Counted from the stretch's first letter, positions 52,201-61,509 are shown. The stretch is 64,000 nucleotides of DNA from UMGS1696 sp964621755 (GCA_964621755.1 CAZUPI010000011.1:1-64000), one strand, 5' to 3'. The notes: generated by a model not told the origin, from the letters alone. Numbers and translations are program-made.

Positions 52201-53713
52201 TGATGCTTTCCGGAATGTGAATTTCCGGATTGACGAAGGAGCAGAAAGTGTCGAGAATTTCGCCGTTTTTGACGATGACCGCGCCGATTTCTGTTATCTT
52301 GCATGTTACGGCAGACAAGCCGGTCGTCTCAATATCAAATACAGCGAATTCGTCGTTGAAGTTAACATCGTCGCCGTGATAAGCGGCGCGTGAGGTGTCG
52401 TCGACGTAATAGGCCTCCACACCATAGAGAACCTTGATTTCATTGTTTAAGGAGTCAGCGGTAAGCATCGCAACGGGAAAGCTCTGGAGGTTGCCGTGGT
52501 CCGTAATCGCCACGGCGCGGTGCCCCCATTTATGCGCGGTTTTGACGATATCCTCCGCCTTGGTTGTTGCGTCCATCGCAGACATACATGTATGCAGATG
52601 CAGTTCTACCCGCTTTTCTGGATACTTGTCCATGCGCGGAATTACCGCTATCTTCATAATATCTGTAAACTGCATATAAAGATCATTGTCGAACGTATCG
52701 CGCTTAATGTTACCACGAATAGCATAGGGTTTTCCTTTGTTAAACAGTTCCTCCGTTTCCGCCGCTGACTCAGTCGGAACAGTAGTTTTTATGTATATCG
52801 ATGCGTCGCGGTCGGTTGCGGCAATGGTAAACATCACCTTGTCACCGCGGCGGGTTTCTTTCTGTTGGATATCGAACACTTCGCACAGAATAACCACATT
52901 TTTTCCGGTTCCCTTGACTGAGCGAAGCGGGGTTACATTTGCAATTTCAAACAGCTCGCCAAACACAAGCTCAGGAGCAGACACGTCAAACGCGATTTTG
53001 CCTGATTTGATGATGCCGTCAGGCATCGCCTCGGCAGTGCTCTCCCCTTCAAACAGGGACGCTACACGGGGCAGCACAACCTTTTCTTCCTCCGCCGCCA
53101 CACTGGATGCTTCCATATTCCGCGCTTCGGTCTCCAGACGTTCGTGCTCTGCGGCGATATAGACCGACGTACTGTTGAGCTTTTCAAGCTGATGCGCCAT
53201 AAACTCGGCGTACTCCTCCTCGGCATCGCGGCTTTGTTTGATTTCAACCTTATAGATGAGACCAAACTCACTTCTGATAATGCCAGCGATGACATTCGCG
53301 GTTTTGGCAAGATCCAAAAGGGTAAGACCACCGTGCGTAAAGGGGATGAAAATCTCGATTTTGTCGTCAGTCATTTTGAGCTCATATTTGGTAAAAAAGC
53401 CGTTTATAACAATGCCAACCCGTGCAGCTTCTGCGAGAATATCGTTCATGTAATCGGCGGAGAACAGCTCCGGTGCGTAGTGGGTGAGAATACGCACTTG
53501 CGACAGCTCGTACGTGTCCTTGATGACAGATTCGAGGGAGTAGATATCTTTTTTCGAATATAGGTGCGGCAAATGGCAGCCCACCTCTGCAATGCGCTGC
53601 TCACGATTTATCTTTACGGTAATTTCGCTGGCGGTCTCGAAAATTTCGCGGTATACCCCAGTCACTGTGGGGGCGACCTTTTTAAACACGTCCGCTAATG
53701 TCCGGTCTGCCAT
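49292..53713 (-). CDS. polC: DNA polymerase III, PolC-type alpha subunit
   Basis: This 1473-residue replicative polymerase is typical of low-GC Gram-positives. Domains in order: an OB-like N-terminal part, a PHP domain (ELHLHTCMSAMDATT near residue 367) split by a DnaQ-type 3'-5' exonuclease (FAVFDIETTGLS near 456, LVAHNASFDTGF), then the rest of PHP, a zinc site CPKC...CPNCG (about 939-977), the palm with catalytic Asp residues in TPDIDLNFSGD (about 990), and fingers. The C-terminus ends NQLSMFG, a beta-clamp-binding motif. ispG lies 16 bases upstream, so both are in the rpsB-polC transcription direction. Confidence 0.98.
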   Translation of the reverse strand: MADRTLADVFKKVAPTVTGVYREIFETASEITVKINREQRIAEVGCHLPHLYSKKDIYSLESVIKDTYELSQVRILTHYAPELFSADYMNDILAEAARVGIVINGFFTKYELKMTDDKIEIFIPFTHGGLTLLDLAKTANVIAGIIRSEFGLIYKVEIKQSRDAEEEYAEFMAHQLEKLNSTSVYIAAEHERLETEARNMEASSVAAEEEKVVLPRVASLFEGESTAEAMPDGIIKSGKIAFDVSAPELVFGELFEIANVTPLRSVKGTGKNVVILCEVFDIQQKETRRGDKVMFTIAATDRDASIYIKTTVPTESAAETEELFNKGKPYAIRGNIKRDTFDNDLYMQFTDIMKIAVIPRMDKYPEKRVELHLHTCMSAMDATTKAEDIVKTAHKWGHRAVAITDHGNLQSFPVAMLTADSLNNEIKVLYGVEAYYVDDTSRAAYHGDDVNFNDEFAVFDIETTGLSAVTCKITEIGAVIVKNGEILDTFCSFVNPEIHIPESITELTGITDEMVMDAPPVAEVLKDFFAFIGDRMLVAHNASFDTGFIRQAAEEAGLPFNNPYLDTVAMSRYMNPTLKNHKLDTLAKHYKLGDFNHHRASDDAEMLAAIFTCMTDRLKEEGIDTVSRMNFIMAEKADPLKLKSYHQIILVKNQTGMKNLYRLVSDSYLKYYYRHPRIPRTNLEEYREGLILGSACEAGELFTAIMEGKSESQLIEIAQFYDYLEIQPISNNAFMIAEGKVPDEEALRNLNRRVLEIGRKANRPVCATCDAHYKNPEDEIYRRIILTGLGFKDADRETKLYFRTTEEMLEEFSYLGEDVAHEVVIDNPNKIADMIETVRPIPKGNYPPHIDGAEEELTSKCWALAKEWYGDPLPDIVSARLERELDAIIKNGFAIMYIIARKLVENSEAKGYQVGSRGSVGSSFAATMAGITKVNPLPPHYRCPKCRYSEFFEGGAYGSGFDLPSKKCPNCGTELYGDGHDIPFETFLGFKGDKTPDIDLNFSGDVQADAHKFTEVLFGTGKAFKAGTIGTLADKTAYGFAAKFLEAKGISVNRAEMDRLIAGCLGTKRTTGQHPGGIIVVPQEYDIYDFSPVQHPAEDPNSDIITTHFEFKYLHDTILKLDILGHDIPTKYKRLEEYTGTSVLDVPMTDPAVYKSFTSTEPISVTPEQIDSKTATLGLPEMGTRFIRGVLVEAQPKNFTDLLQISGLTHGTGCWLGNAEELINNKICTISDVIGCRDDIMMTLIHKYGMEKSLSFKIMEFVRKNKKGAIIPREMQDAMLAAGVPQWYIDSLQKIRYMFPKAHAAAYVIDAIRLMWYKIYYPVEFYAAYFTAAPDGFDGEIVMGGKEHVRNVLTDLNHRRSEITAKDADVADALMLVNEYYQRGYDFLPVDIHKSHATKFLPERGKIRLPFSSLPGLGETAAENIMNAMKSGTVYSVDELRVQAKVSKSVLELLEKNGALKGMSKTNQLSMFG

Positions 53714-53729
53714 ATTTCTCCTCCATTTT

Positions 53730-54809
53730 TCACTTTAAGGACTCAAAGGTTTCGTTTACTAACGTTTCTATGACTTCATCTTCAGCAATTTTCCGTATCG
53801 TTTCGCCATGTCGGAACAGAAGTGCAAAACCATCACCGCCCGCGATTCCAAAGTCAGTTTCCCGCGCTTCTCCGGGACCGTTTACCGCGCATCCCATGAT
53901 AGCAACTTTCAGCCGCTTACCGTGCGTATCGATGGTTTCCGTTGCGGCGCGATACTTTTTGCTAATTTCGATAAGGTTTATTTTTGTCCGTCCGCAGGTC
54001 GGGCATGATACCACATCAATTCCACCGCCGGCGTACAGCCCAAGAGATTTTAGAAGTTCCCTACCTGTCCGCACCTCCTCAACCGGGTCAGTTGTGAGAG
54101 AAACGCGGATGGTATCGCCAATCCCTCGCAACAACAGGGAGCCAATGCCGACGGAATTTTTGATGACACCGGAAAAAGCGTCCCCTGCTTCTGTCACACC
54201 GAGATGAAGGGGGTAATCGGTTTCGCGGGATACCATCTCAGCCGCCGCAGTCATTTCAGCAATAGATGAGGATTTGATGGAAATGACGATATCCGAAAAT
54301 CCGCAGGATTCAAGTCGCTCAGCTTCAGACAGAGCGGATTCAGCAAGAGCTTCCGCTGTCGGTGTGCCATATTTTTTGAGGACTTTTTTATCCAGTGAAC
54401 CGCCGTTGACTCCGATTCGGATGGGAACTCCGGCAGATTTGCAGGCAGCAGCTACCTCGCGCACCTTCCACTCTTCCCCAATATTTCCCGGGTTGATGCG
54501 TATTTTATCAGCGCCGCACCGCAAAGCTTCAAGCGCGATTTTATAGTCAAAGTGGATATCCGCAACCAGCGGGCATGTCGCACCGCGTCGTTTAGCTTCA
54601 GCAAAGACTGCCGCCGCGTCAACATCGGGGACTGCCATTCTGACGATATCACATCCAGCTGCGCATAGCTTGAGGATTTGGTCGACTGTCGCGTCGATAT
54701 TGTGTGCAGGAGTATTGGTCATCGACTGCACGGTTATTGGGCTGCCACCGCCGATTTTGACTCCGCCTGCGATGACGGTACGGGTATTTTTTCTGTTTAT
54801 GGGATTCAT
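53730..54809 (-). CDS. ispG: 4-hydroxy-3-methylbut-2-enyl diphosphate synthase (flavodoxin)
   Basis: The 359-residue enzyme makes HMBPP in the MEP isoprenoid pathway using a 4Fe-4S cluster. It starts with NRKNTRTVIAGGVKIGG and QSMTNTPAHNIDATV, has the barrel segments CDIVRMAVPDVDAA and GVNGGSLDKKVL, and the cluster Cys residues in SCPTCGRTK (about 269) and MGCAVNGPGEA (about 305). Length 359 marks the short bacterial form. The MEP enzyme Dxr is encoded two genes upstream, making this a partial isoprenoid operon. Confidence 0.97.
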   Translation of the reverse strand: MNPINRKNTRTVIAGGVKIGGGSPITVQSMTNTPAHNIDATVDQILKLCAAGCDIVRMAVPDVDAAAVFAEAKRRGATCPLVADIHFDYKIALEALRCGADKIRINPGNIGEEWKVREVAAACKSAGVPIRIGVNGGSLDKKVLKKYGTPTAEALAESALSEAERLESCGFSDIVISIKSSSIAEMTAAAEMVSRETDYPLHLGVTEAGDAFSGVIKNSVGIGSLLLRGIGDTIRVSLTTDPVEEVRTGRELLKSLGLYAGGGIDVVSCPTCGRTKINLIEISKKYRAATETIDTHGKRLKVAIMGCAVNGPGEARETDFGIAGGDGFALLFRHGETIRKIAEDEVIETLVNETFESLK

Positions 54810-54825
54810 ATTACAAACGTCCTTC

Positions 54826-55878
54826 TCATATGAGTGTGAGGATATCCTTTACTGCTACGACGACCATGAGTATCATCAACAGCACAAGTCCCGCAAAGTG
54901 AACGTATCCCTCAATTTCCGGACGCACAGGCTTACGTCTGACGAGCTCAATGAGCTGAAACAGAAGTCTGCCGCCATCAAGTGCGGGAAGGGGGAGAAGG
55001 TTCATGACCCCGAGGTTCATGCTGATAACGACTGCAAGATAAACAAGGTCGGAAAGTCCCGATTCTGCCGCTTCTCCGAGCGCTTTGGTGACGCCGACCG
55101 GTCCGGACACGCTCTCCACGCCGTATCGGCCGCGCACGAGGTCATACAGGGATTCCCAAATCATTTTTATTGTAGAGGTCGAACGGAAGACAGCGTGTTT
55201 GAGGACAGTAGCGGGAGTTTTCACTTCGGGATTGACCTTGAAGTCCACCATACCATATCTCACACCGCTTTCGACTATTGTTGGGAAAACAACGTCGGAA
55301 AAGGTCACAAGCTCCCCGTCACGGATGACGGTCACATCAAGGGGATCGATTCCGCGGCGCATGATTTCATAAACGGTTTCATTGGCAATATGCACCCGCG
55401 TACCTTCAATTTTGACGATTTCGTCTCCCACGCGCAGACCCGCTGCGTAAGCATAGTTAGCTGTTCCGGTATCGCTTTCAATGAATCCGCCGATGACATT
55501 TGATGGAAGGACGTCCTGCGTCGCGACGAGTATCGACATGACGATGATACCAACAATAATATTCATCGCCGCTCCCGCCGCCGTGATGATGATTCTCTGC
55601 CATACCGGCTTACGGTGGAAGGCGTTTTCGTCATCCGACTCTTCATCCTCGCCGACCATGCTGACAAATCCGCCTATCGGAAGGGCGCGGAGCGAGTATA
55701 CAATGCCGGTTTTTTTAGAAGTGCGGGAAACAAGTTTTGGGCCCATGCCGATCGCAAATTCCCGGATAGAGACACCGAACGCGCGGGCCGTCATAAAATG
55801 TCCGCACTCGTGGATAAAAATCAGAAATCCGAAAATCAACAGTGCGATAACGATATACCAAATGCTAATATCAATCAC
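54826..55878 (-). CDS. rseP: RIP metalloprotease RseP (site-2 protease family)
   Basis: The 350-residue membrane protease cleaves substrates within the bilayer. HECGH at residues 23-27 gives the zinc ligands in the first helix, a PDZ domain spans about 125-200 (AAGLRVGDEIVKIEGTRV), and NLLPLPALDGGRLLF near 295 is the LDG motif. Three to four membrane helices are visible. In Firmicutes the homolog RasP processes anti-sigma factors and signal peptides. The start is GTG 55878, which overlaps the dxr stop (GTGA), so the two are translationally coupled. Confidence 0.96.
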   Translation of the reverse strand: MIDISIWYIVIALLIFGFLIFIHECGHFMTARAFGVSIREFAIGMGPKLVSRTSKKTGIVYSLRALPIGGFVSMVGEDEESDDENAFHRKPVWQRIIITAAGAAMNIIVGIIVMSILVATQDVLPSNVIGGFIESDTGTANYAYAAGLRVGDEIVKIEGTRVHIANETVYEIMRRGIDPLDVTVIRDGELVTFSDVVFPTIVESGVRYGMVDFKVNPEVKTPATVLKHAVFRSTSTIKMIWESLYDLVRGRYGVESVSGPVGVTKALGEAAESGLSDLVYLAVVISMNLGVMNLLPLPALDGGRLLFQLIELVRRKPVRPEIEGYVHFAGLVLLMILMVVVAVKDILTLI

Positions 55879-57056
55879 AACCTTTTAATAAAATTACTGC
55901 AAACCTCACGTGCGGCACGGGATGCTTCGCCGATTGAGGCTTCTGTTAATTTATATAATACCTCAACCGACCCAAGCGTTTCAATCACAAGTGATGAAAT
56001 ATCTGTGAATCCAATTTTTTTGTTGAGAAATGCCGCTACTGCTTCCTCGTCTGCCGCAATAAGGGAGACGGGTGCGGTACCACCGGTCCGTACCGCCTGA
56101 CGCGCCGCGTTAAGGAGTGGGAAGACGTCAGTATCGGGAGCAGCGAAGGTAAGGGAGCCGATTTTTGCGAAATCCAATCCGGGTGAGGACACCATTGCAG
56201 TCCCGGGAGCAGTTGCGGCATAACGGATGCAGTCTCGCATATCCGGCATACCAAGTCCGGCTATTACAGTATTATCATTATATTCCACCATGGAGTGGAT
56301 TATACTTTGGCGATGTATTACAACCTCCACGCGGTCCTCAGGCACGCCAAAGAGTCTGACCGCCTCGATTATCTCAAATCCTTTATTCATAAAGGTTGCG
56401 GAATCGATGGTAATTTTGTTTCCCATTTTCCACGTGGGGTGCGAGAGCGCATCCTCAGGGGTAACATGTTTGAGTTCTTCCGTTGTTTTGCCGAGAAAGG
56501 GACCGCCTGACGCGGTAAGAAGGATTTTTTTGAGGTTTGATGAGCCATTTCTGCCCTCAAGGCAACGGAATATAGCGCAATGTTCGCTGTCGACGGGAAT
56601 AAAATCACCGCCAGAGGCATGTATTCTATCAAAAATAATATCTCCCGCCGCGATGATGGCTTCCTTATTGGCCATCGCAATCCGTTTTCCGGAATCCGCC
56701 GCGGCGAACGCATACGGGGTTCCCTCAAGTCCGCAAATCGAATGGAAGATAACATCTGCATCAGTTGTTCGCACGGCGTCGAGGACCTCATCTGCATGGC
56801 ACAATATTTCCGGTGCTGCTTGACCGAGAATCTCACGAAGCTCCGCCGCGGATTTTTCTCCGGTGACTGCGACAGTATGCGGCCGGAATGTGCGAACTTG
56901 ATCAGCAAGTAGCGCTGTGTTTCGTCCGGCAACGAGCAAATCAACACCGATTCCAAGCTCGCGAATCACCTCAAGCGTCTGCGTGCCGACCGAGCCAGTC
57001 GACCCAAGCACCGCCGCTTTTTTTATATTCCTATTCTGAACAGTCAAATCAACCAT
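55875..57056 (-). CDS. dxr: 1-deoxy-D-xylulose 5-phosphate reductoisomerase
   Basis: The 393-residue enzyme converts DXP to MEP, the committed isoprenoid step, feeding undecaprenyl phosphate and so UppS nearby. It has the NADPH loop GSTGSVGTQTLEVI, ANKEAIIAAGDI, the metal/substrate block PVDSEHCAIFRCLEG, and SHPTWKMGNKITIDSATFMNKG split in its known motif order. ATG 57056 is used because GGAG sits at a proper distance; an ATG at 57098 would add 14 residues without a ribosome binding site. Confidence 0.96.
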   Translation of the reverse strand: MVDLTVQNRNIKKAAVLGSTGSVGTQTLEVIRELGIGVDLLVAGRNTALLADQVRTFRPHTVAVTGEKSAAELREILGQAAPEILCHADEVLDAVRTTDADVIFHSICGLEGTPYAFAAADSGKRIAMANKEAIIAAGDIIFDRIHASGGDFIPVDSEHCAIFRCLEGRNGSSNLKKILLTASGGPFLGKTTEELKHVTPEDALSHPTWKMGNKITIDSATFMNKGFEIIEAVRLFGVPEDRVEVVIHRQSIIHSMVEYNDNTVIAGLGMPDMRDCIRYAATAPGTAMVSSPGLDFAKIGSLTFAAPDTDVFPLLNAARQAVRTGGTAPVSLIAADEEAVAAFLNKKIGFTDISSLVIETLGSVEVLYKLTEASIGEASRAAREVCSNFIKRL

Positions 57057-57197
57057 ATAGTCTCCAATTTTTTGTGAGTTATTTCGAGAAACAGTCATAA
57101 TCTATGCGGCATTTTTGCACAAAATTTACCATACAGCTGCATGATGTCCTGTTTTTTCCCAGTTAAAAAGTTTTTGCATGGTTTTAGCATTTTTTCA

Positions 57198-58025
57198 TCA
57201 AATAAGCATCCCTGAGAAAGCAGGGATTTGGGAGAGAATATAGAGAACAGGGGCAGTTAGAATAACGCTGTCAAAGCGGTCCATGATGCCGCCGTGGCCG
57301 GGAAGGAGCCATCCGTAATCCTTAATGCCAAACCTACGTTTGATGACAGAGGCAGACAGGTCGCCGATTTGCGATATCACGGAGACGAGTGCGCCTGAAA
57401 CTGCCATGATTGCGTAGTGTGGATGTGCGGACGGGTCGAAGAATTTTGTGATAATGATGGCGTACAAGATGAACGAGGCAGCTGCAAAAAGAACGCCTGC
57501 TGCGCTGCCCTCTACAGTTTTCTTAGGCGACACTTCGGGGATGAGTTTGTGTTTACCAAGCATTCGTCCAAAGAGATATGCAAAGGTATCACTAACCCAT
57601 GGACCGATGAAAACGAGAAGGTAGAGGTATTTTCCTGTACTGCGAAGAAGGACAATGCAAGTGAAGGAAATTGCAACATAGAAAACACCGGTAAAGGCCG
57701 AAGCGGATATGGTATAGTCAGTCTTGCCCCGCGAAAAGACTGTCGCTGCGAATACAAGAATCATGTAGACGATGCAAACCGCAAAGGCGAGAGAAACTGC
57801 CCTATCGCCCGCAAGCATAGGAAGAAGGGGGAGCAGCACACCAGTCAGGTATGACGGAACTGCTATCCACAGGTTCTTTTTCAGACCTACGCAGGATATC
57901 ATTTCATACGACGCGATGAGAGATAACAGCGCCATCGCCGCCGGAAAGATAAAAGTGTCCGAAAAGTATAGAATTGGGAGGAATACCGCCATCGCAACGA
58001 CCGCGGTAATGGTTCGTTTCAGCAT
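57198..58025 (-). CDS. cdsA: Phosphatidate cytidylyltransferase
   Basis: The 275-residue membrane enzyme makes CDP-diacylglycerol from phosphatidate and CTP. It has seven to eight membrane helices and the family signature near the C-terminus, SQIGDLSASVIKRRFGIKD followed by LLPGHGGIMDRFDS with the metal-binding Asp residues. It follows uppS by 60 bases and supplies phospholipid precursors, which Cls elsewhere in the window uses at a later step. Confidence 0.95.
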   Translation of the reverse strand: MLKRTITAVVAMAVFLPILYFSDTFIFPAAMALLSLIASYEMISCVGLKKNLWIAVPSYLTGVLLPLLPMLAGDRAVSLAFAVCIVYMILVFAATVFSRGKTDYTISASAFTGVFYVAISFTCIVLLRSTGKYLYLLVFIGPWVSDTFAYLFGRMLGKHKLIPEVSPKKTVEGSAAGVLFAAASFILYAIIITKFFDPSAHPHYAIMAVSGALVSVISQIGDLSASVIKRRFGIKDYGWLLPGHGGIMDRFDSVILTAPVLYILSQIPAFSGMLI

Positions 58026-58085
58026 CGGGATATCTCCTGTTTATTTATTGATACTGCTATACGGCACGAATTTTCTGTGTTATTG

Positions 58086-58796
58086 TTATATTCCGCCCCA
58101 TCTTCGTCCGCGTCCTGCGAAGTCCCGAACCGCCTCATCGACATCATCAGTGGTGAGGTCGGGCCACATTTTGGGGGAGAAGTAGAGCTCGGAGTAGGTA
58201 CTCTGCCATGTAAGAAAGTTTGAAATGCGCTGTTCGTTTCCGGTACGGACGATAAGGTCCGGCTCAGGGCATCCGGCAGTATACAGGCGCGCTGAGATAT
58301 CGTCCTCCGTAATAAGTTGCTTTTTTTCGAGTATCAGGCGGTTCACCGCGTTGACGATTTCCGCACGTCCGCCGTAGTTCAGCGCAATATTGAGCCGATA
58401 CGGACGACCCGCGGTCTCGCTTTCAAGAGCGGTACATTTTCGTTCGATATTTTCTCCAAGTCCCGCAGGGTCGCCGATAAACTTGAATTCGATATCCTGT
58501 TCGTCTCCGGCTTCCGCAATATAGCTGATAAGCAGTGCCATTATCTCGTCAACCTCGCGCTTGGGACGTTTGATATTTTCAGTAGAGAACGCGTAGACCG
58601 TGCAGCACTCAATACCGATTTTCTTACAATAGCGCACGATAGTTTTGAAATTCGCCGCTCCCGCGCGGTGACCTGCTTCTCTAGGAAGTCCGCGCGAAGT
58701 CGCCCACCGACCGTTCCCATCCATGATGAACGCGATGTGACGCAGTTTGCTTCTCTCTACCACTTCATTTATCTGAATGTCAGTCAAATCAACCAT
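58086..58796 (-). CDS. uppS: Undecaprenyl diphosphate synthase (cis-prenyltransferase)
   Basis: The 236-residue soluble enzyme extends farnesyl diphosphate to C55 for the cell-wall lipid carrier. It has HIAFIMDGNGRWATSRGL with the catalytic Asp, then YAFSTENIKRPKREVDEIM, ALNYGGRAEIVNAV, and the C-terminal PDLIVRTGNEQRISNFLTWQ and YSELYF. Length is normal. cdsA follows. The 129 bases up to frr hold a 58842-58875 stem with G-C-rich arms. Confidence 0.96.
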   Translation of the reverse strand: MVDLTDIQINEVVERSKLRHIAFIMDGNGRWATSRGLPREAGHRAGAANFKTIVRYCKKIGIECCTVYAFSTENIKRPKREVDEIMALLISYIAEAGDEQDIEFKFIGDPAGLGENIERKCTALESETAGRPYRLNIALNYGGRAEIVNAVNRLILEKKQLITEDDISARLYTAGCPEPDLIVRTGNEQRISNFLTWQSTYSELYFSPKMWPDLTTDDVDEAVRDFAGRGRRWGGI

Positions 58797-58925
58797 AAAA
58801 CACCATTTTATATTTAGACTTTGAAGAACTTTTGATTACAATGACTGCGCCCAGAGACATACTCCCCGGGCGCGTCATGCCAAACTTACGTTATCTGAGA
58901 TTTCCCGACAGACAGCGTCTGTATG

Positions 58926-59480
58926 TCAGATTTCCATAATTTCCTTTTCTTTTACAGCGGTAATGTTATCGATTTCTTTGATATACTTATCGGTAAGGTC
59001 CTGAATTGCCTTATCGGACTGCTTCTGCTCGTCCTCCGTCATTTCACTGTTTTTCTTCATGGTTTTGCTCTTGTCGTTTGCTTCGCGGCGGATGTTGCGT
59101 ACAGAAACCTTTGCTCCTTCACTGTATTTTGCAAGGTTCTTTTTAATTTCGCGACGGCGCTCTTCAGTAAGCTGCGGGAAAACAAGGCGGATAACCTTAC
59201 CGTCGTTCATAGGCGTGATGCCGACGTCCGAAGCCAGAATTGCTTTTTCGATGCTCTTTAGGGTAGTAGAATCCCACGGCTGGATGACGAGGGTCTTCGG
59301 GTCCGTAACCTTTACTTCTGCCATCTGGGTAACAGCGGTGGGAACTCCGTAATAGTCGACCATGACTTTAGAAACGACAGCAGTATTCGCTCTGCCGGCG
59401 CGGATGACGGAAAGAGATTCCTCATAAACCTCTATCGACTTCTGCATTTTTCTTTCGTATTCTTTGGTGTCAAGTTTCAT
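58926..59480 (-). CDS. frr: Ribosome recycling factor
   Basis: The 184-residue protein splits post-termination ribosomes together with EF-G. It has the three-helix bundle plus small beta domain: SIEVYEESLSVIRAGRANTA, the beta part VPTAVTQMAEVKVTDPKTL, and VRLVFPQLTEERRREIKKNL written here as its standard motif (VIRLVFPQLTEERRREI). It follows pyrH by 36 bases, the conserved pyrH-frr arrangement. Confidence 0.97.
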   Translation of the reverse strand: MKLDTKEYERKMQKSIEVYEESLSVIRAGRANTAVVSKVMVDYYGVPTAVTQMAEVKVTDPKTLVIQPWDSTTLKSIEKAILASDVGITPMNDGKVIRLVFPQLTEERRREIKKNLAKYSEGAKVSVRNIRREANDKSKTMKKNSEMTEDEQKQSDKAIQDLTDKYIKEIDNITAVKEKEIMEI

Positions 59481-59516
59481 TGTTTTATCTCCTTTATGAT
59501 TTAGTTAGTTTTCCTT

Positions 59517-60284
59517 TCAATACAACTCCGGCACAACCGTTTTATCATGAGATACGAAGGTGCCGATTTCCTCGCCGGACACGACGCGGATGATATTTTC
59601 AGGGTCGGACAGAGCAAAGACATACATATCGATCTTCTGCTCTTCAGCCAGTGCAGAGGCAGATACGTCGGTGGCATGGAGGCCGTCCTTGAGACACTTA
59701 TCATACGAGATGACCTTATATTTTTTCGCCCTTCCCATATTCTCCTTCTTATTGGGGTCGCACGTGTACACGCCGTCGATATTTTTTGCCATTAGGATGA
59801 TATCCGCTTGAATTTCTGCGCCGCGCACAACCACTGTAGTATCCGTTGTTACAAACGGAATGCCGATACCCGCACCAAAAATAACGACCATGCCTTCTTT
59901 CAAATGGGCAATCGCCTTGCGGAAATCATACGGCTCAGCAAAGCTGTTCATCTGGATAGGTGACATGACTGTAACCTTGCAGTCTTTCTTCTCGAGCGCA
60001 TCCTCCAGTCTGAGACAGTTCATCATCGTAGCGAGCATCCCCATGTGATCTGCTCTCGCCCTTGTGACGCCCTCGCCGAGTGCGCCGCGCCAAATATTTC
60101 CTGCACCGATAACTACGCCGACTTCTACGCCGTCATCAACAAGCCGTTTAATAACATTCGTAATCTTATCGATAATTTCCCTATCAAAAATTTCCTCTGT
60201 TTTCCCATTCGCGTTTTTCTTCGCAATAGCCTCACCGGAGAGCTTAAGGAGAACTCTATTAAACCTACGCTTTGCGTCAGACAT
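59517..60284 (-). CDS. pyrH: UMP kinase
   Basis: The 255-residue cytosolic amino-acid-kinase-fold enzyme phosphorylates UMP to UDP. Landmarks: RVLLKLSGEAIAKKNANG, GVVIGAGNIWRGALGEGVTR, DHMGMLATMMNCLRLEDALE, and PFVTTDTTVVVRGAEIQAD. It is a hexameric enzyme in Firmicutes, controlled by UTP and GTP (family knowledge). It has its own promoter (60321-60349) because a terminator separates it from tsf. Confidence 0.97.
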   Translation of the reverse strand: MSDAKRRFNRVLLKLSGEAIAKKNANGKTEEIFDREIIDKITNVIKRLVDDGVEVGVVIGAGNIWRGALGEGVTRARADHMGMLATMMNCLRLEDALEKKDCKVTVMSPIQMNSFAEPYDFRKAIAHLKEGMVVIFGAGIGIPFVTTDTTVVVRGAEIQADIILMAKNIDGVYTCDPNKKENMGRAKKYKVISYDKCLKDGLHATDVSASALAEEQKIDMYVFALSDPENIIRVVSGEEIGTFVSHDKTVVPELY

Positions 60285-60320
60285 GCCAATCCTCCGAAAT
60301 TACAATTATTTATCCCTCAT

Positions 60321-60349
60321 ATTTTACATTATCATTGCGCATTTGTAAA
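60321..60349 (-). promoter_or_regulatory. Promoter of the pyrH-frr-uppS-cdsA-dxr-rseP-ispG-polC run
   Basis: TTTACA (60349-60344), 17 bases, TAAAAT (60326-60321) on the minus strand, 37 bases upstream of the pyrH start. Confidence 0.6.
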
Positions 60350-60408
60350 GACCTTTTTTGTAAACTAATAGAAAATCACGGTACAATTTGATATTCCGGG
60401 GAATAAAA

Positions 60409-60447
60409 TTCGCGAGCTCATAAAACGGAAATTTATGAGCTCGCGAA
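60409..60447 (-). terminator. tsf terminator
   Basis: A perfect 16-base stem, 60409-60424 with 60432-60447 (core CGCGAGCTCATAAA), has a 7-base loop and is followed on the minus strand by TTTTATTCC. It ends the rpsB-tsf transcript 130 bases past tsf. Confidence 0.85.
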
Positions 60448-60576
60448 CAATTTGCTCGAAACTTGGATAGCTGAAGCATTGGATTTGCACATAATACATC
60501 CAATACAATCGTCTAAGGAATTTTAAAAGACTCAGAGGAACTTTTTAAAAGCTCCCCTTGTTTTTCAAAAATATCT

Positions 60577-61509
60577 TTACTGAGCCTGACCAGTAAGTCT
60601 TGCGATTTCTTCTGCAAAATCGTCTTCTCTCTTTTCGAGGCCTTCACCCTTTTCGAAGAGTACGAAGCTGTCAATCTTGATGCTGCCGCCGAGTTCCTTT
60701 GCGGTAGCTGCAACGTACTTACCGATGGTAAGGCTGTCGTCCTTAACGTAAATCTGTTCAACAAGGCAGGACTTTTCGTAGAACTTGCCCAGTCTGCCTT
60801 CTACCATCTTTGCGATGATAGCGTCCGGCTTGTTAGCATTCTTTTCGTCGTTCTTGATTTGTGCTACGAGGATTTCCTTCTCTTCGGCAAGAACGGATTC
60901 CGGAACATCTTCCTTATTTACGTATGTCGGAGGTGTACCTGCTGCTATCTGCAGGCAGATATTCTTTGCGAATTCTGCGAATTCCGGCTTAGCTACAACT
61001 GCTTCGTCAGCGTCAAACTTTACGATAACGCCTGCGATGCCGCCGCCATGAATATAAGTGGAGAGAATGCCTTCAACGATAACAAAACGGCGGATGTTCA
61101 TGTTTTCGCCGATTGTGAAAATCATGTCCTTCAGCTTTGCTTCAACAGTAAATTCGGAATCGTAAGGAAGAGCCTTCAGAGCTTCGATATCAGCGGGCTT
61201 ATTCTTTACGATAACCTTCAGAATATTCTTAACAAAGGTCTTAAAAGTCTCATTCTTTGCAACGAAGTCTGTTTCAGCGTTTACTTCGATAATAGCTGCG
61301 GTATTGCCCTCTACGAGAATATCAACAACGCCTTCAGCGGCAATTCTGCCCGCCTTCTTGTCAGCCTTGCTGAGACCCTTCTCACGAAGAATCTTGATAG
61401 CTTCGTCAGAATTGCCTTCTGCCTCAACGAGCGCCTTTTTGCAGTCCATCATACCTGCGCCTGTCTTAGCTCTGAGTTCGTTTACCATTTTAGCTGTGAT
61501 TGCTGCCAT
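60577..61509 (-). CDS. tsf: Translation elongation factor Ts
   Basis: The 310-residue protein is the nucleotide exchange factor for EF-Tu. The N-terminal UBA-like domain begins ITAKMVNELRAKTGAGMMDC with the family's TGAGMMDCKKAL motif; the core dimerisation domains follow, with ETDFVAKNETFKTF and YIHGGGIAGVIVKF. It is 53 bases downstream of rpsB in the usual order. Confidence 0.97.
   Translation of the reverse strand: MAAITAKMVNELRAKTGAGMMDCKKALVEAEGNSDEAIKILREKGLSKADKKAGRIAAEGVVDILVEGNTAAIIEVNAETDFVAKNETFKTFVKNILKVIVKNKPADIEALKALPYDSEFTVEAKLKDMIFTIGENMNIRRFVIVEGILSTYIHGGGIAGVIVKFDADEAVVAKPEFAEFAKNICLQIAAGTPPTYVNKEDVPESVLAEEKEILVAQIKNDEKNANKPDAIIAKMVEGRLGKFYEKSCLVEQIYVKDDSLTIGKYVAATAKELGGSIKIDSFVLFEKGEGLEKREDDFAEEIARLTGQAQ

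Noticed and set aside
50774..52393. 539-codon plus-strand open frame
   Set aside because: Antisense shadow of polC caused by its codon bias.
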